Origin: an uncultured Porphyromonadaceae bacterium
Lineage (GTDB): Bacteria > Bacteroidota > Bacteroidia > Bacteroidales > Muribaculaceae
DNA length: 32,174 nucleotides
NCBI GenBank assembly: GCA_947177185.1
Contig: CAMWTJ010000004.1
Location: 1-32,174, forward strand
Reading direction: 5' to 3'
Part shown: in pieces, positions 23,220 to 31,426 of the stretch
Layout: every line of letters begins with the position of its first letter
Position numbering within the stretch: the stretch's first letter is position 1
Translations under genes and position numbers: made by a program
Notes under the pieces: model-generated
What the model was told of the DNA's origin: nothing
Seen by the model: only the letters and a program-made list of their open reading frames with translations
Database searches by the model: none

Positions 23220-25148
23220 TCAGTCGCCGCGATAGTCTATGTCCCAATACACGACGTAGCGCATGCGGTGCGCGTCGTACAGCGGCAGCACATCCACGCC
23301 GGAGCGCGTGCGGAATTTCAGGCCGCGGCCGGTGCGCTCTATGCATGCGCCCAGATTGGCTTTGTCGAGCGCGAGGTGTGTGGGCAGTCCGGCCGGTATG
23401 TGGTAGTCGTAAGTATAATAATCGTTTCTTACGGCTGGGTCGGAGAACGGCGCCGGAGCCTGCATGCCTTCGGTGCCGAGATTGCCCGCCAGCACCACAG
23501 GGCCGTAGACCAGCGCGCCACGCGCGGGGTTGTCGGGCGTGGTTTCAAGTTTGATGCTCATGGGGTAGGTGACCTCCACGGTGTCGCCTTTGCGCCAGCG
23601 CCTTTTTATGTCGATGTAGGACGACGGTGCCCCCGACACTTTTACCTTGCGCCCGTTGACCCTGACCACAGGCAGGCCGCTCCATCCGGGATAGCGCAGC
23701 GACAGCGTTATGGCCGCTGTGGGAGCCTCGTCGATGGTGAGGCGAGTGGTTTCTGATTCGGGAAAGTCGGTGTGCTGCGTCATTACAAGGCCCTTTTCCT
23801 TCCAGGTGAGTTGCGAGGGTATGAACAGATTGACAAAGAGCCTGTCGCCGCTGCGGTAGTAGATGCTCTCGGCATACTTGGCATGGCTCTCAAATCCGCT
23901 GCCCACGCAGCACCAGAAGGATTGGTCGGGCGTGCTGTAGACTTTGTGCGCTCCGCTCTGCAGCGGAAGGAAATAGCACACCATGCCCGACTCCGGGTCC
24001 TGCTGTGCAAGAATATGGTTGAAGAGCGCGCGCTCGTAGTAGTCGGCGGTTTCGGCCGACGCTCTGAGGCAGAAGATGTGGCGCGACAGTTTCAGCATGT
24101 TGTATGTGCAGCACGTTTCGCCGGTGTAGCCGTTGAGATAATGCGACATCCTTTCGGGCTCGAAATAATGCTCTTTCTGGCTGCATGAGCCTGTGGCGAA
24201 AGTGTGCCTGTGGGTCATCTCGTCCCAGAACAGTTCGGCCACGGCCCGGCTTTCGGTGTTGCCGGTGAGTTCGTAGTTGCGCACCTCGCCTATTACTTTT
24301 GGTATGAACGTGTTGGTGTGCTTGGTGCCGAAATCGGCGTCGCCGTCTTTCAGCGGGTCGATTACGGCATTGTGGTAGAAATATTCGGCCATGCTGCGGA
24401 AGCGGCTGTCGGCCGTGACGGCATAAAGATTGTAGAAGGCTTCGTTCATGCCGCCGAACTCATTGCGCAGCATAAGCCGCCGTGTGGCTTCGTCCTGTCC
24501 GGCAAGTTTGCCATAGGCCCACTCGCCCATGCGGGTGGCTATGCGCAGCGCTTCGGTATTTCCGGCATAAAGGTATTGGTCAATAAGCCCCGACATCAGT
24601 TTGTGCAGAGTGTACCACGGGGCCCACACCGACTGCCCGCGCATATTGCGGTTGATAAGTTCCTGCGGAAATGCGCTCAGATAGCCGTCGGCGCCGAGTG
24701 CCTCCTGCACCTCGGCCAGCCCGGCCGTGAGGCTGTCGCCTTTCAGCCTGAACACCTCGGCACCTGTGGCGGCATACATCAGCCCGTAGGCCGAGAGCAG
24801 GTGGCCGGTGGTGTGGCCGCGCAGGTCGCAGTCGAGCGATTCCCAGCCTCCGGGTTTGACTACGCTCTCGTAGCCGCCTTCCAGCCCGGCAAACACTCCT
24901 GCATTGTTGCGGAAGCTGTGCAGCATGCGCCCCACGGGAATCGACACCATCCAGGCCGAGTCGCGCTCGAGGTTGTCGCGCACGCGTCCGGGAAGCAGTC
25001 TTACGTCGCATAGGTCGAAGCTTTCGGCTTCGGTTTCTACGGATGTGTAGATGGCGAGTTTGCCCCGGTGCTGTCCGGGATATACCGACTGGGCGGCGCT
25101 TCCGAGCACGCTCAGGGCAAATATCAGGCAGAAGGAAAATCGTTTCAT
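23220..25148 (-). CDS. Glycoside hydrolase family 127 (beta-L-arabinofuranosidase type)
   Basis: This 642-residue exported hydrolase has a signal peptide (residues 1-19). The central (alpha/alpha)6 barrel runs from about residue 60 to 430, with GWESLDCDLRGHTTGHLLSA typical of the family. The zinc/nucleophile site is intact: Glu344 and Cys346 in GETCC, and Cys413/Cys414 in SFWCCVGSG. In characterised GH127 enzymes the equivalent cysteine is the nucleophile and an upstream Glu (here Glu326 or Glu330) is the acid/base. Beta domains complete the C-terminus. It should release beta-L-arabinofuranose from plant glycans. No promoter box is obvious in the 62 bases upstream, so it may be read through from the DKNYY gene. 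Confidence 0.93.
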   Translation of the reverse strand: MKRFSFCLIFALSVLGSAAQSVYPGQHRGKLAIYTSVETEAESFDLCDVRLLPGRVRDNLERDSAWMVSIPVGRMLHSFRNNAGVFAGLEGGYESVVKPGGWESLDCDLRGHTTGHLLSAYGLMYAATGAEVFRLKGDSLTAGLAEVQEALGADGYLSAFPQELINRNMRGQSVWAPWYTLHKLMSGLIDQYLYAGNTEALRIATRMGEWAYGKLAGQDEATRRLMLRNEFGGMNEAFYNLYAVTADSRFRSMAEYFYHNAVIDPLKDGDADFGTKHTNTFIPKVIGEVRNYELTGNTESRAVAELFWDEMTHRHTFATGSCSQKEHYFEPERMSHYLNGYTGETCCTYNMLKLSRHIFCLRASAETADYYERALFNHILAQQDPESGMVCYFLPLQSGAHKVYSTPDQSFWCCVGSGFESHAKYAESIYYRSGDRLFVNLFIPSQLTWKEKGLVMTQHTDFPESETTRLTIDEAPTAAITLSLRYPGWSGLPVVRVNGRKVKVSGAPSSYIDIKRRWRKGDTVEVTYPMSIKLETTPDNPARGALVYGPVVLAGNLGTEGMQAPAPFSDPAVRNDYYTYDYHIPAGLPTHLALDKANLGACIERTGRGLKFRTRSGVDVLPLYDAHRMRYVVYWDIDYRGD

Positions 25149-25210
25149 GGAACAAAGCGGTTTTCCCTCATATACGTTTCAGGCGTGCCTGATACTTAAT
25201 ACGAGCCTGC

Positions 25211-25684
25211 CTACAGCCGGCGGCCGCAATGGTAGGTGTTCCATCGGTCTTTGGCATAGCCGTCGCGCAGCACGCGGAAACTGTCGGGCGAGGCTCCATC
25301 TATTTTCGTGCCGAGGTAATACACGTTCCATCGGTCTTTGGCGTAGCCGTGGCGCATTACCGAAAAGGAATCGGCCGAGGCGTCTTTCACCGGCTCGCCT
25401 CTGAAATACACTTGCCAGGAGTCCGCGGCGTAGCCGTCGCGCAGGGTTTTGAAGGTAGAGGCCGAAGCGCCGGCGAGTTTTTCGCCGAGGAAATACACTT
25501 GCCACGCGTCTTTTGCGTAGCCGCCGTCAAGAACGCTGAAGGTCGAGGCCGACGCGCCCTCTACGGGTGTGCCGTCGAAAAACACTTCGAAATCGCCCAC
25601 CAGATAGCAAGGGCGGCGCGCGTCGGCGGAGAACGATGCGGCGTAAACAGCCAGCAGAAGGAGTAAGGCTATGTATCGGTTCAT
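25211..25684 (-). CDS. Secreted DKNYY-type repeat protein
   Basis: This 157-residue exported protein has a signal peptide (residues 1-20, cut near SFSA-DA). After a short lead-in (YLVGDFEVFFDGTPVEG) it consists of four 29-residue units starting at residues 43, 72, 101 and 130. Each unit has the form (G/D)AS-x(2)-(S/T)F-x-V/T-L/M-x(2)-GYAxDxW(Q/N)xY-x(2)-G. The 'DRWNVYYLG' step matches the DKNYY family, whose repeats act as short beta-hairpins in extracellular proteins of unknown role. The last unit lacks one residue and ends YHCGRRL. A -7 box lies 35 bases upstream. It may share a transcript with the GH127 gene that follows. Confidence 0.8.
   Translation of the reverse strand: MNRYIALLLLLAVYAASFSADARRPCYLVGDFEVFFDGTPVEGASASTFSVLDGGYAKDAWQVYFLGEKLAGASASTFKTLRDGYAADSWQVYFRGEPVKDASADSFSVMRHGYAKDRWNVYYLGTKIDGASPDSFRVLRDGYAKDRWNTYHCGRRL
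25214..25558 (-). repeat. Four tandem 87-bp repeats inside the DKNYY gene
   Basis: The tryptophan codon (CCA on the plus strand) recurs at 25241, 25328, 25415 and 25502, exactly 87 bases apart. Flanking bases are also shared: ccatcggtctttggc appears at 25241 and 25328, and acttgcca before 25415 and 25502. The pairs therefore group as two plus two. The units are coding and direct, so this is not a CRISPR array. Confidence 0.85.
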
Positions 25685-25718
25685 AACGTGATGTTTAATG
25701 TTAGACTCTCCTGCGTGG

Positions 25719-25726
25719 CAAAAGTA
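25719..25726 (-). promoter_or_regulatory. -7 promoter element of the DKNYY gene
   Basis: TACTTTTG on the minus strand matches TAnnTTTG and ends 34 bases before the ATG at 25684. It lies just past the stop of the 59-residue gene (25740). Confidence 0.55.
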
Positions 25727-25739
25727 AAGCCGCGCGCGG

Positions 25740-25919
25740 TCAGACGGCGTCGGCGGCCTGACGCTGATAAAGGCGCAGTATGCCGAGGGTCATAAGCTGG
25801 AGCGGGTTGAGGTGCTTTTCGGCGATGTGGCCGCTGAGTGCCCAGGCCATGGTGCGGCGCTCTTTGCGCGGGAGGCGGCGCAGCGTGTGGAGTGCTTTGG
25901 TGGAGAATTCGAAAATCAT
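25740..25919 (-). CDS. Small basic protein of unknown function (59 residues)
   Basis: An uninterrupted 59-codon frame begins ATG ATT TTC and ends TGA. The product starts MIFEFSTKALHTLRRLPRKE and continues with ALSGHIAEKHLNPLQLM and LGILRLYQRQ. It is rich in Arg, Lys and Leu, has no membrane segment, and looks like two or three amphipathic helices. A -7 box (TAAATTTG) sits 32 bases upstream on the same strand, the right distance for a dedicated promoter. It fills most of the gap between radC and the DKNYY gene. I do not recognise a family. The codon use is Bacteroidales-like and the frame has its own promoter, so I think it is real. Confidence 0.65.
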   Translation of the reverse strand: MIFEFSTKALHTLRRLPRKERRTMAWALSGHIAEKHLNPLQLMTLGILRLYQRQAADAV

Positions 25920-25951
25920 AGCGTAAGAGATGCTTGAGTTGGTTTACACAG

Positions 25952-25959
25952 CAAATTTA
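25952..25959 (-). promoter_or_regulatory. -7 promoter element of the 59-residue gene
   Basis: TAAATTTG on the minus strand fits TAnnTTTG exactly and ends 32 bases before the ATG at 25919. At the -33 position the sequence is TTTC rather than TTTG. It lies between the radC stop and the small gene. Confidence 0.6.
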
Positions 25960-26011
25960 CGCCCGCGAGAGTGTCGAAATGCGGCACATAAATGTTAAAA
26001 TGTGTGATGAG

Positions 26012-26740
26012 TCAGATTCTTCCGTGGTCGTGAAACGAATAGAACGCTCCCGGTGTGACTATTATATGGTCGTTGAGCCGTATGTCGAACAGAGCGGCAG
26101 CGTCGCGTATCTTGCGGGTGATGCTTTCGTCCTGCGGGCTGGGGTTGAGGTTGCCGGACGGGTGGTTGTGGAATATGAGCATGGCCGAAGCGAGCTCCTC
26201 GATGGCGCCTTTCACCACGAGCCGCACGTCAACAGCCGTGCCGGACACGCCGCCTTGTCCGACGCGTCGTTCGGAAATCACTTTCAGCGCTCGGTTTAGG
26301 TACACTACCCAGAACTCCTCGTGCGGCAGGGCCACGAGGCGGTGGGCCATATAGTCGTAGGCCACCTGCGGCGAGGTCATGGCCGGATTATCGTCGCGCA
26401 TGGCGTCGGCCACGGTGCGCTCGCCGAGCTTCAGGGCCGCGAGCAGGGTGAGGGCCTTGGCCTCGCCTATGCCTTTGTAGCGCGCACACATCTCTTTGGG
26501 CGACATACGCACCACGCGCGAGAGGTGCCCGCGGTTGTCGTGCAGGATGTCGCGGCTCAGTTCTATCACGCTTTTGCCTTTCAGTCCTGTGGCGAAGATT
26601 ATGGCCATCAGCTCGGCGTCGGACAGGGAGTCGATGCCGTGGCGCAGCGCTTTTTCGCGCGGACGCATCTCAGGGTCGAGCTCGCGGATGAGGGGCGCGC
26701 CCGGCGGTGCCTCGTAGGGTGTGTGGCTGTCGGTGTTCAT
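26012..26740 (-). CDS. radC: RadC family JAB-domain protein
   Basis: This is a 242-residue protein of the RadC/YicR group. The N-terminal half has a helix-hairpin-helix type region (SLSDAELMAIIFATGLKGKSVIELSRDIL and YKGIGEAKALTLLAALKLGER). The C-terminal half is a JAMM/MPN+ metalloprotease-like domain: Glu141/Glu142, then His191 and His193 in HNHPSGNLNPSPQD with Asp204. All metal ligands are present. Early claims of a repair role are weak; its true activity is unsettled. I chose the ATG at 26740 (MNTDSHTP), which overlaps the GT2 stop by 4 bases. A longer in-frame opening upstream runs antisense-like through the GT2 gene and is not conserved RadC sequence. Confidence 0.92.
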   Translation of the reverse strand: MNTDSHTPYEAPPGAPLIRELDPEMRPREKALRHGIDSLSDAELMAIIFATGLKGKSVIELSRDILHDNRGHLSRVVRMSPKEMCARYKGIGEAKALTLLAALKLGERTVADAMRDDNPAMTSPQVAYDYMAHRLVALPHEEFWVVYLNRALKVISERRVGQGGVSGTAVDVRLVVKGAIEELASAMLIFHNHPSGNLNPSPQDESITRKIRDAAALFDIRLNDHIIVTPGAFYSFHDHGRI

Positions 26741-27738
26741 TTGCCTTTTCTCAAGCGTATCTCCTCGTCGATGTCGCGCCCGCGCCGAAGCAGGATTTTT
26801 GTGAAGAAAGCCCGCAGGAAGCCCAGCCCGTAGCCCCACAGCTGTATGCACGACGCCGGCACGGCCTTCAGGGCCACGGCCGGGCTGCCGCTCTGCACGA
26901 GCGCAGCCGCAAATATGGCAGCGAGCCACACGCCGAGCGGCAGAAGCCACCACGGCGAACAGAAGATGCCGAGCAGCACCAGCGCCACGCATCCGAGCAC
27001 AAACAGAGCCGGGAACGTGTGCACGGCTTTCAGCGAGCCGGGGTAGAGCAGATGGAGAGTGATGCGGCTCATGCCGAACACATATACCTGGCGGAAAAAC
27101 TTGCGCAGGTTGCCGCGGCGCTTGTGCCATACGGGCACCTCGCGCAGCAGTCCTATGCCGAATCCGGCCTGGCGGATGCGGGTGCTCATGTCTATGTCCT
27201 CGGAAAACATCTCGCGGAAGCCGCCCACACGCCGGTACACCTCCGTGCTGAAGCCCATGTTGAACGTGCGCGGCACAAACTTTTCGAGCTGCACCTTGCC
27301 GCCGCGTATGCCGCCGGTGGTGAGAAACGATGTCATGGCGAAATTTATGGCCTTCTGCGTGTCGGTGAACGACTCGTGCGCCGCGTCGGGGCCGCCGAAG
27401 CAGTCGAGCGGCCTGAGCTCGAGCTGCTGCGCGAGAGTGGCGAAATACGTGGGTGGAATCACGCAGTCGGAGTCGAAGAACACGAAATACCGTCCGGCGG
27501 CGCGCTCCATGCCGTAGTTGCGGGCTATGGAGCGCCCTTCGTTGTCCTTGGCGAAATATTTCACATCAAGGCCGCGCGCTGCGGCAGCTTCGGCCTGCTG
27601 CCGGCACGGGACGGTTGAACCGTCCTCCACGAGCACTACTTCAAAGTTTCGCACGGTCTGCGCTTCGAGGCTGTCGAGCAGGTCGGCCACCTCGTCCGGC
27701 CGGTTGTACACCGGGATTATAATGGAGAATTCAGGCAT
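26737..27738 (-). CDS. Glycosyltransferase family 2 protein, membrane-anchored
   Basis: This is a 333-residue GT-A fold sugar transferase. It starts FSIIIPVYNRPDEV (4-17), has EVVLVEDGS (33-41), NEGRSIARNYG and the metal-binding DSD motif at residues 89-91 in VFFDSDCVIPP. FSEDIDMSTRIRQAGF matches the acceptor/base region. Two hydrophobic segments at the C-terminal end (ALFVLGCVALVLLGIF and LLPLGVWLAAIFAAALV) anchor it in the inner membrane. The donor and acceptor are unknown; a lipid- or cell-wall-linked glycan is likely. It starts 15 bases after nspC and its stop overlaps the radC start. Confidence 0.92.
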   Translation of the reverse strand: MPEFSIIIPVYNRPDEVADLLDSLEAQTVRNFEVVLVEDGSTVPCRQQAEAAAARGLDVKYFAKDNEGRSIARNYGMERAAGRYFVFFDSDCVIPPTYFATLAQQLELRPLDCFGGPDAAHESFTDTQKAINFAMTSFLTTGGIRGGKVQLEKFVPRTFNMGFSTEVYRRVGGFREMFSEDIDMSTRIRQAGFGIGLLREVPVWHKRRGNLRKFFRQVYVFGMSRITLHLLYPGSLKAVHTFPALFVLGCVALVLLGIFCSPWWLLPLGVWLAAIFAAALVQSGSPAVALKAVPASCIQLWGYGLGFLRAFFTKILLRRGRDIDEEIRLRKGK

Positions 27739-27753
27739 GGTATCGGGTTGGTT

Positions 27754-28917
27754 TCAGGACATTCGCGAGCGGTAGTCGGCATAGGTGAATCGCCGCAGCA
27801 GTTCTATGGAGCCGTCGATGCGTTCGATGGCTATGTCGGGATGCTGCAGGCCGTTGAACATGGTTGTCTTGACGGTGGTGTAGTGGTTCATATCCTCGAG
27901 CGTGAGCCTGTCGCCGGCTTTCAGCGGCTGTGCGAACGTCCAGTCGCCGATATAGTCGCCGCTCAGGCAGGAGTTGCCTCCGAGCCTGTAGGACGGCAGC
28001 CCGTCGGCCGGTTCGGTGGCCTCGGTGATGGCCGGCTTGTACGGCATCTCGAGTGTGTCGGGCATATGGCATGCGAAAGAGGCGTCGATGATGGCTGTGC
28101 GCACGCCGTCGTTCTCCATCACGTCGACAACGGACGAGAGCAGGTCGCCGGTGCGCCACGTGAACGCGCTTCCGGGTTCGAGTATCACCTCGATGCCCGG
28201 ATAGCGGCTGCGGAAGCCGAGCAGCAGGCCCACGAGCGCCTCGACGTCGTAGCCCTCGCGGGTCATGAGATGGCCGCCGCCCATGTTGACCCATCGCACT
28301 TTCCCGCTGCGCAGCAGGTGGCCGAACTGGTTTTCGAAAGCCTCGAGCACACGGCCCAAGTCGTCGGCCGACCCTTCGCACAAGGCGTGGAAATGCAGGC
28401 CCTCGAGCCCTTCGGGCATGCCGTCGGCCAGGGCCTCGGCGTGTTCGCCGAAGCGCGAGCCCGGGAGCGCGGGGTTGTAGAGGTCGGTTTCCACCACGGA
28501 GCAGCGCGGGTTGACCCGCAGACCCGGCGACACGCGGCGTGCGGGGTGCGCGGCGTTGTGTGCGGCCACATCGGCACGGAACTGCTGCCACTGCCGCAGC
28601 GAGTTGAATGTGATGTGCGAGCTACCCTCGAGGAAGCGTCCGATGGTGGCGGGCGTGTAGGCCGGGGTGTATGAGTGCACGGCGTCGGTCAGGAATTCAA
28701 GCCCGAGCTCGAGTTCGTTGAGCGAGCTGGCCGTGCATGCCACGCCATACTCGCGGAAGATGTCGAACGTGCGCCACAGCGCGTTGGCCTTGAACGCCAT
28801 GATTATTTTCACGCCGGCGCGGCGCGCCACGTCGGATATGAGGTCGAGATTACGTCGCAGCGCGCTCTCGCGCACGAGATAGACGGGTGTGGGGATGTCG
28901 TTGCGTGTCATCGTCAT
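27754..28917 (-). CDS. nspC: Carboxynorspermidine/carboxyspermidine decarboxylase
   Basis: This 387-residue PLP enzyme of the fold-III (alanine-racemase-like) decarboxylases makes spermidine or norspermidine from the carboxylated precursor, the route used by many Bacteroidota. The PLP lysine is Lys43 in IIMAFKANAL. CTASSLNELELG, SHITFNSLRQW, GLRVNPRC, LHFHALCEGSADDL, VNMGGGHLMT and EPGSAFTWRTGDL follow the family order. GGNSCLSGDYIGDW holds the second-subunit cysteine/aspartate pair of the active site. The partner dehydrogenase is not in the window. Its ATG overlaps the pcrA stop (ATGA). A second ATG six bases on is possible. Confidence 0.95.
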   Translation of the reverse strand: MTMTRNDIPTPVYLVRESALRRNLDLISDVARRAGVKIIMAFKANALWRTFDIFREYGVACTASSLNELELGLEFLTDAVHSYTPAYTPATIGRFLEGSSHITFNSLRQWQQFRADVAAHNAAHPARRVSPGLRVNPRCSVVETDLYNPALPGSRFGEHAEALADGMPEGLEGLHFHALCEGSADDLGRVLEAFENQFGHLLRSGKVRWVNMGGGHLMTREGYDVEALVGLLLGFRSRYPGIEVILEPGSAFTWRTGDLLSSVVDVMENDGVRTAIIDASFACHMPDTLEMPYKPAITEATEPADGLPSYRLGGNSCLSGDYIGDWTFAQPLKAGDRLTLEDMNHYTTVKTTMFNGLQHPDIAIERIDGSIELLRRFTYADYRSRMS

Positions 28918-31229
28918 TTCAGTATTTTGAATCGTGCGAATTTAAGAAGCAGCACTCGCTTTTCCACCTCGTCGAACTGCACGCTGATGCGGTGGTCGAG
29001 TTCCGAGGTGTCTACTTCGAGCACGGTGCCGCGCCCGAACCGGGAGTGCTCTATGGCCATGCCGGGTGCCATTTCAGACGAGGAATGCAGGGTGTATTCG
29101 CCGGGAGCGGCGGCAGGTGCGGGCGCCGCAGCGCGCTGCGGCGGCGCTACGGCCGTGCGTGGCCTCGCCGGCATCTGCACCGCGGGCGAGTGAAAGCTCG
29201 AGCGGAAACTTTCGGCAGGCCGCGAGGGGCCGGCTATGGTGGTGCCGGAGGTCATGCGCAGGAAGCGCGGGTCGATGTCGCGCAGAAAGCGCGAAGGCTG
29301 GCAGATCTTGGTCTGTCCGTTGATAAAGCGCGAGCCAGCATAGCTGATCATGCAGAAGCGTTTGGCGCGCGTCAGGGCCACGTACATCAGGCGCCGCTCT
29401 TCCTCGACACCCATCGGCGAGTCGTAGCTCATGGCCGATGGCAGCAGTTCTTCTTCCACGCCCACAATGAACACGTTGCCGAACTCGAGGCCTTTGGCGG
29501 CATGTATGGTCATGAGTGTGACGCGCTCGTGGACGCCGTCGTCGGGGTCTTTGCCGTCCTGGTCGGTGGCCAGCGACACTTCCGACAGGAACGAGGCCAT
29601 GTCGGCGCGTTCGGCTCCCTCCTCCTGCTTGTCGGCCACGAACTGGCGCACGCCGTTGAGCAGCTCGCCGAGGTTTTCTATCTGCGATATGCTTTCCGGC
29701 GTTTTGTCGTGCATCAGGTTTGATATCAGCTGTGTGCGCGTGATTATGTGTTCGGCCAGCCGGTCGGCGGACATGGTTGCGGCGCTCTCGACGAAATCAA
29801 ATATAAGGTCGTGGAAGCGGTCGAGCTTGGCGCGTGTGCCGCGGTTCACCTCGAGCGGATGCGCCTCGGCGTCGGACAGCACCTGCCACAGGCTCACGCC
29901 GTCGCGCATAGCGGCCGCGGTGACTTTTTTCAGCGTGGTTTCGCCTATGCCTCGCGCGGGGGTGTTGATGATGCGTCGCAGGGCTTCGTCGTCGTCGGGA
30001 TTGACGCTCAGACGCAGGTATGCCACGGCGTCCTTGATCTCCTTGCGCTGGTAGAAGGCCAGGCCGCCGTATATGCGGTAGGGGATGTTGCGCTTGCGCA
30101 GCGCTTCCTCGAGTATGCGGCTCTGCGCGTTGGTGCGGTAGAGTATGGCGAACTCCTCGTAGCTGTCGCCGGAGTTCATGCGCACCTGGCTCAGACGGTT
30201 GGCCACGAGAAAGCCTTCCTCGTAGTCGCTGTACGCGCGCACCACCTCGATGCGGTTTCCCTCGCCGCCGGTGGTGAACACCTCTTTGGGTATGCCCTCG
30301 CGGTTTTTGGCTATAAGGGTGTTGGCCGCCCCGAGTATGTTGCCCGTGGAGCGGTAGTTCTGCTCGAGTTTGAATACCTGCAGCGTCGGGTAGGCGTTGC
30401 GCAGATTCAGTATGTTGCGTATGTTGGCGCCGCGGAAGCTGTATATGCTCTGCGAGTCGTCGCCCACCACGCACAGGCGCTGCGAGCGCTGCGTGAGCTG
30501 CGACACAATGAGGTGCTGGGCGAAGTTGGTGTCCTGGTACTCGTCGACGAGCACGTAGCTGAAAAACTCCTGATAGTGGCGCAGCACGTCGGGGTTGTCG
30601 CGCAGCAGCACATTGGTGTAGTAGAGCAGGTCGTCGAAGTCCATGGCGTCGGCAGCCTGGCAGCGGTCGCGGTAGGCGCGGTATATTTCGGCCGTGCGCG
30701 GGCGTCGCGCGCGTCGGTCGGCCTCGGTCAGCTCGCGGTCGAGGGCATACGCTTCGGGCGATATGAGCGCGTTTTTGGCAGTCGATATGTCGGAGGCCAC
30801 CACGGCCGGCTTGTACAGCTTCTCGTCGAGGTCCATGGCCCTCACGATGCTTTTTATGAGCGCGCGTGAGTCGGCCGTGTCGTAGATAGTGTAGCTGCTT
30901 TTATAGCCGAGCAGTTCGGCGTGGTTGCGCAGGATGCGTGCGAAGATGCTGTGGAAGGTGCCCATCCACAGCTTGCGTGCCACATCCTCGCCCGCGAGGG
31001 CGCCTATGCGCTCCCGCATCTCCCGCGCGGCCTTGTTGGTGAAAGTCAGGGCCATGATGCGCCATGGCTCCCCCCCCTGCGCGAGCAGATGGGCTATCTT
31101 GCACGTAATCACACGCGTCTTGCCCGATCCTGCGCCGGCTATCACCAGCTGCGGGCCGTCGGAGTAGACCACGGCCTCGCGCTGGGCCTCGTTCAGGCTC
31201 TCGAGGTATGGAGGTTGGAATTCAGTCAT
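28914..31229 (-). CDS. pcrA: UvrD/PcrA-like superfamily 1 DNA helicase
   Basis: This 771-residue 3'-5' helicase is used in repair and replication restart. Q-motif LNEAQREAV, Walker A AGAGSGKT (31-38), Ia TFTNKAAREM, II DEYQDT (229-234), III VVGDDSQSIYSFRGA, IV QNYRSTGNI, V HAAKGLEFGNVFIVG and VI EERRLMYVALTRAK are all present. The C-terminal ~50 residues (EHSRFGRGTVLEVD ... LLKFARFKIL) form the Tudor-like PcrA tail that binds RNA polymerase. I use pcrA, but uvrD is the same protein type. Its ATG lies directly after the DUF4250 stop with no gap, and its stop overlaps nspC. Confidence 0.95.
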   Translation of the reverse strand: MTEFQPPYLESLNEAQREAVVYSDGPQLVIAGAGSGKTRVITCKIAHLLAQGGEPWRIMALTFTNKAAREMRERIGALAGEDVARKLWMGTFHSIFARILRNHAELLGYKSSYTIYDTADSRALIKSIVRAMDLDEKLYKPAVVASDISTAKNALISPEAYALDRELTEADRRARRPRTAEIYRAYRDRCQAADAMDFDDLLYYTNVLLRDNPDVLRHYQEFFSYVLVDEYQDTNFAQHLIVSQLTQRSQRLCVVGDDSQSIYSFRGANIRNILNLRNAYPTLQVFKLEQNYRSTGNILGAANTLIAKNREGIPKEVFTTGGEGNRIEVVRAYSDYEEGFLVANRLSQVRMNSGDSYEEFAILYRTNAQSRILEEALRKRNIPYRIYGGLAFYQRKEIKDAVAYLRLSVNPDDDEALRRIINTPARGIGETTLKKVTAAAMRDGVSLWQVLSDAEAHPLEVNRGTRAKLDRFHDLIFDFVESAATMSADRLAEHIITRTQLISNLMHDKTPESISQIENLGELLNGVRQFVADKQEEGAERADMASFLSEVSLATDQDGKDPDDGVHERVTLMTIHAAKGLEFGNVFIVGVEEELLPSAMSYDSPMGVEEERRLMYVALTRAKRFCMISYAGSRFINGQTKICQPSRFLRDIDPRFLRMTSGTTIAGPSRPAESFRSSFHSPAVQMPARPRTAVAPPQRAAAPAPAAAPGEYTLHSSSEMAPGMAIEHSRFGRGTVLEVDTSELDHRISVQFDEVEKRVLLLKFARFKILK

Positions 31230-31409
31230 TTACCAGAAGCGGTTGTGTTCGGTGGAATATTCGAATCCGGCATCGGCAAGGCACTGCTCCAGCTCCTTGC
31301 GGTCGAGCGAAAGGTCGTCGCACATGGCGTCGAGCGACGCGTACTCGTCGCGCAGCTTCATGTTCACGTAGCTCAGCAGCATGGCCGGGTCCCGGGGTAA
31401 ATTGTCCAT
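31230..31409 (-). CDS. DUF4250 domain protein (59 residues)
   Basis: This small soluble protein of 59 residues starts MDNLPRDPAMLLSYVNMKLR and ends AGFEYSTEHNRFW. The pattern LPxDPxMLLSYVNxKLRDxYxSLDxxCDDL...GxEYxxxxNxF is what I know of DUF4250. The function of that family is unknown. It is the first gene of the operon: the TAA stop is immediately followed by the pcrA ATG, and the -7 box TACTTTTG is 17 bases upstream. The tight coupling suggests a role in the same process or just shared expression. Confidence 0.88.
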   Translation of the reverse strand: MDNLPRDPAMLLSYVNMKLRDEYASLDAMCDDLSLDRKELEQCLADAGFEYSTEHNRFW

Positions 31410-31426
31410 AACAGAAAAATTATTTA

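Noticed and set aside
25180-25191. Hairpin CAGGCGTGCCTG between the DKNYY and GH127 genes as a terminator
   Set aside because: The stem is only 5-6 bp with a two-base loop and no T run on the minus strand.
25214-25558. CRISPR-like array
   Set aside because: The repeats are 87 bp, directly adjacent and coding, without unique spacers.
26741-27130. Long N-terminal extension of RadC
   Set aside because: The 130 extra residues are antisense-like, overlap the GT2 gene in another frame and have no RadC homology. The real start is the ATG at 26740.
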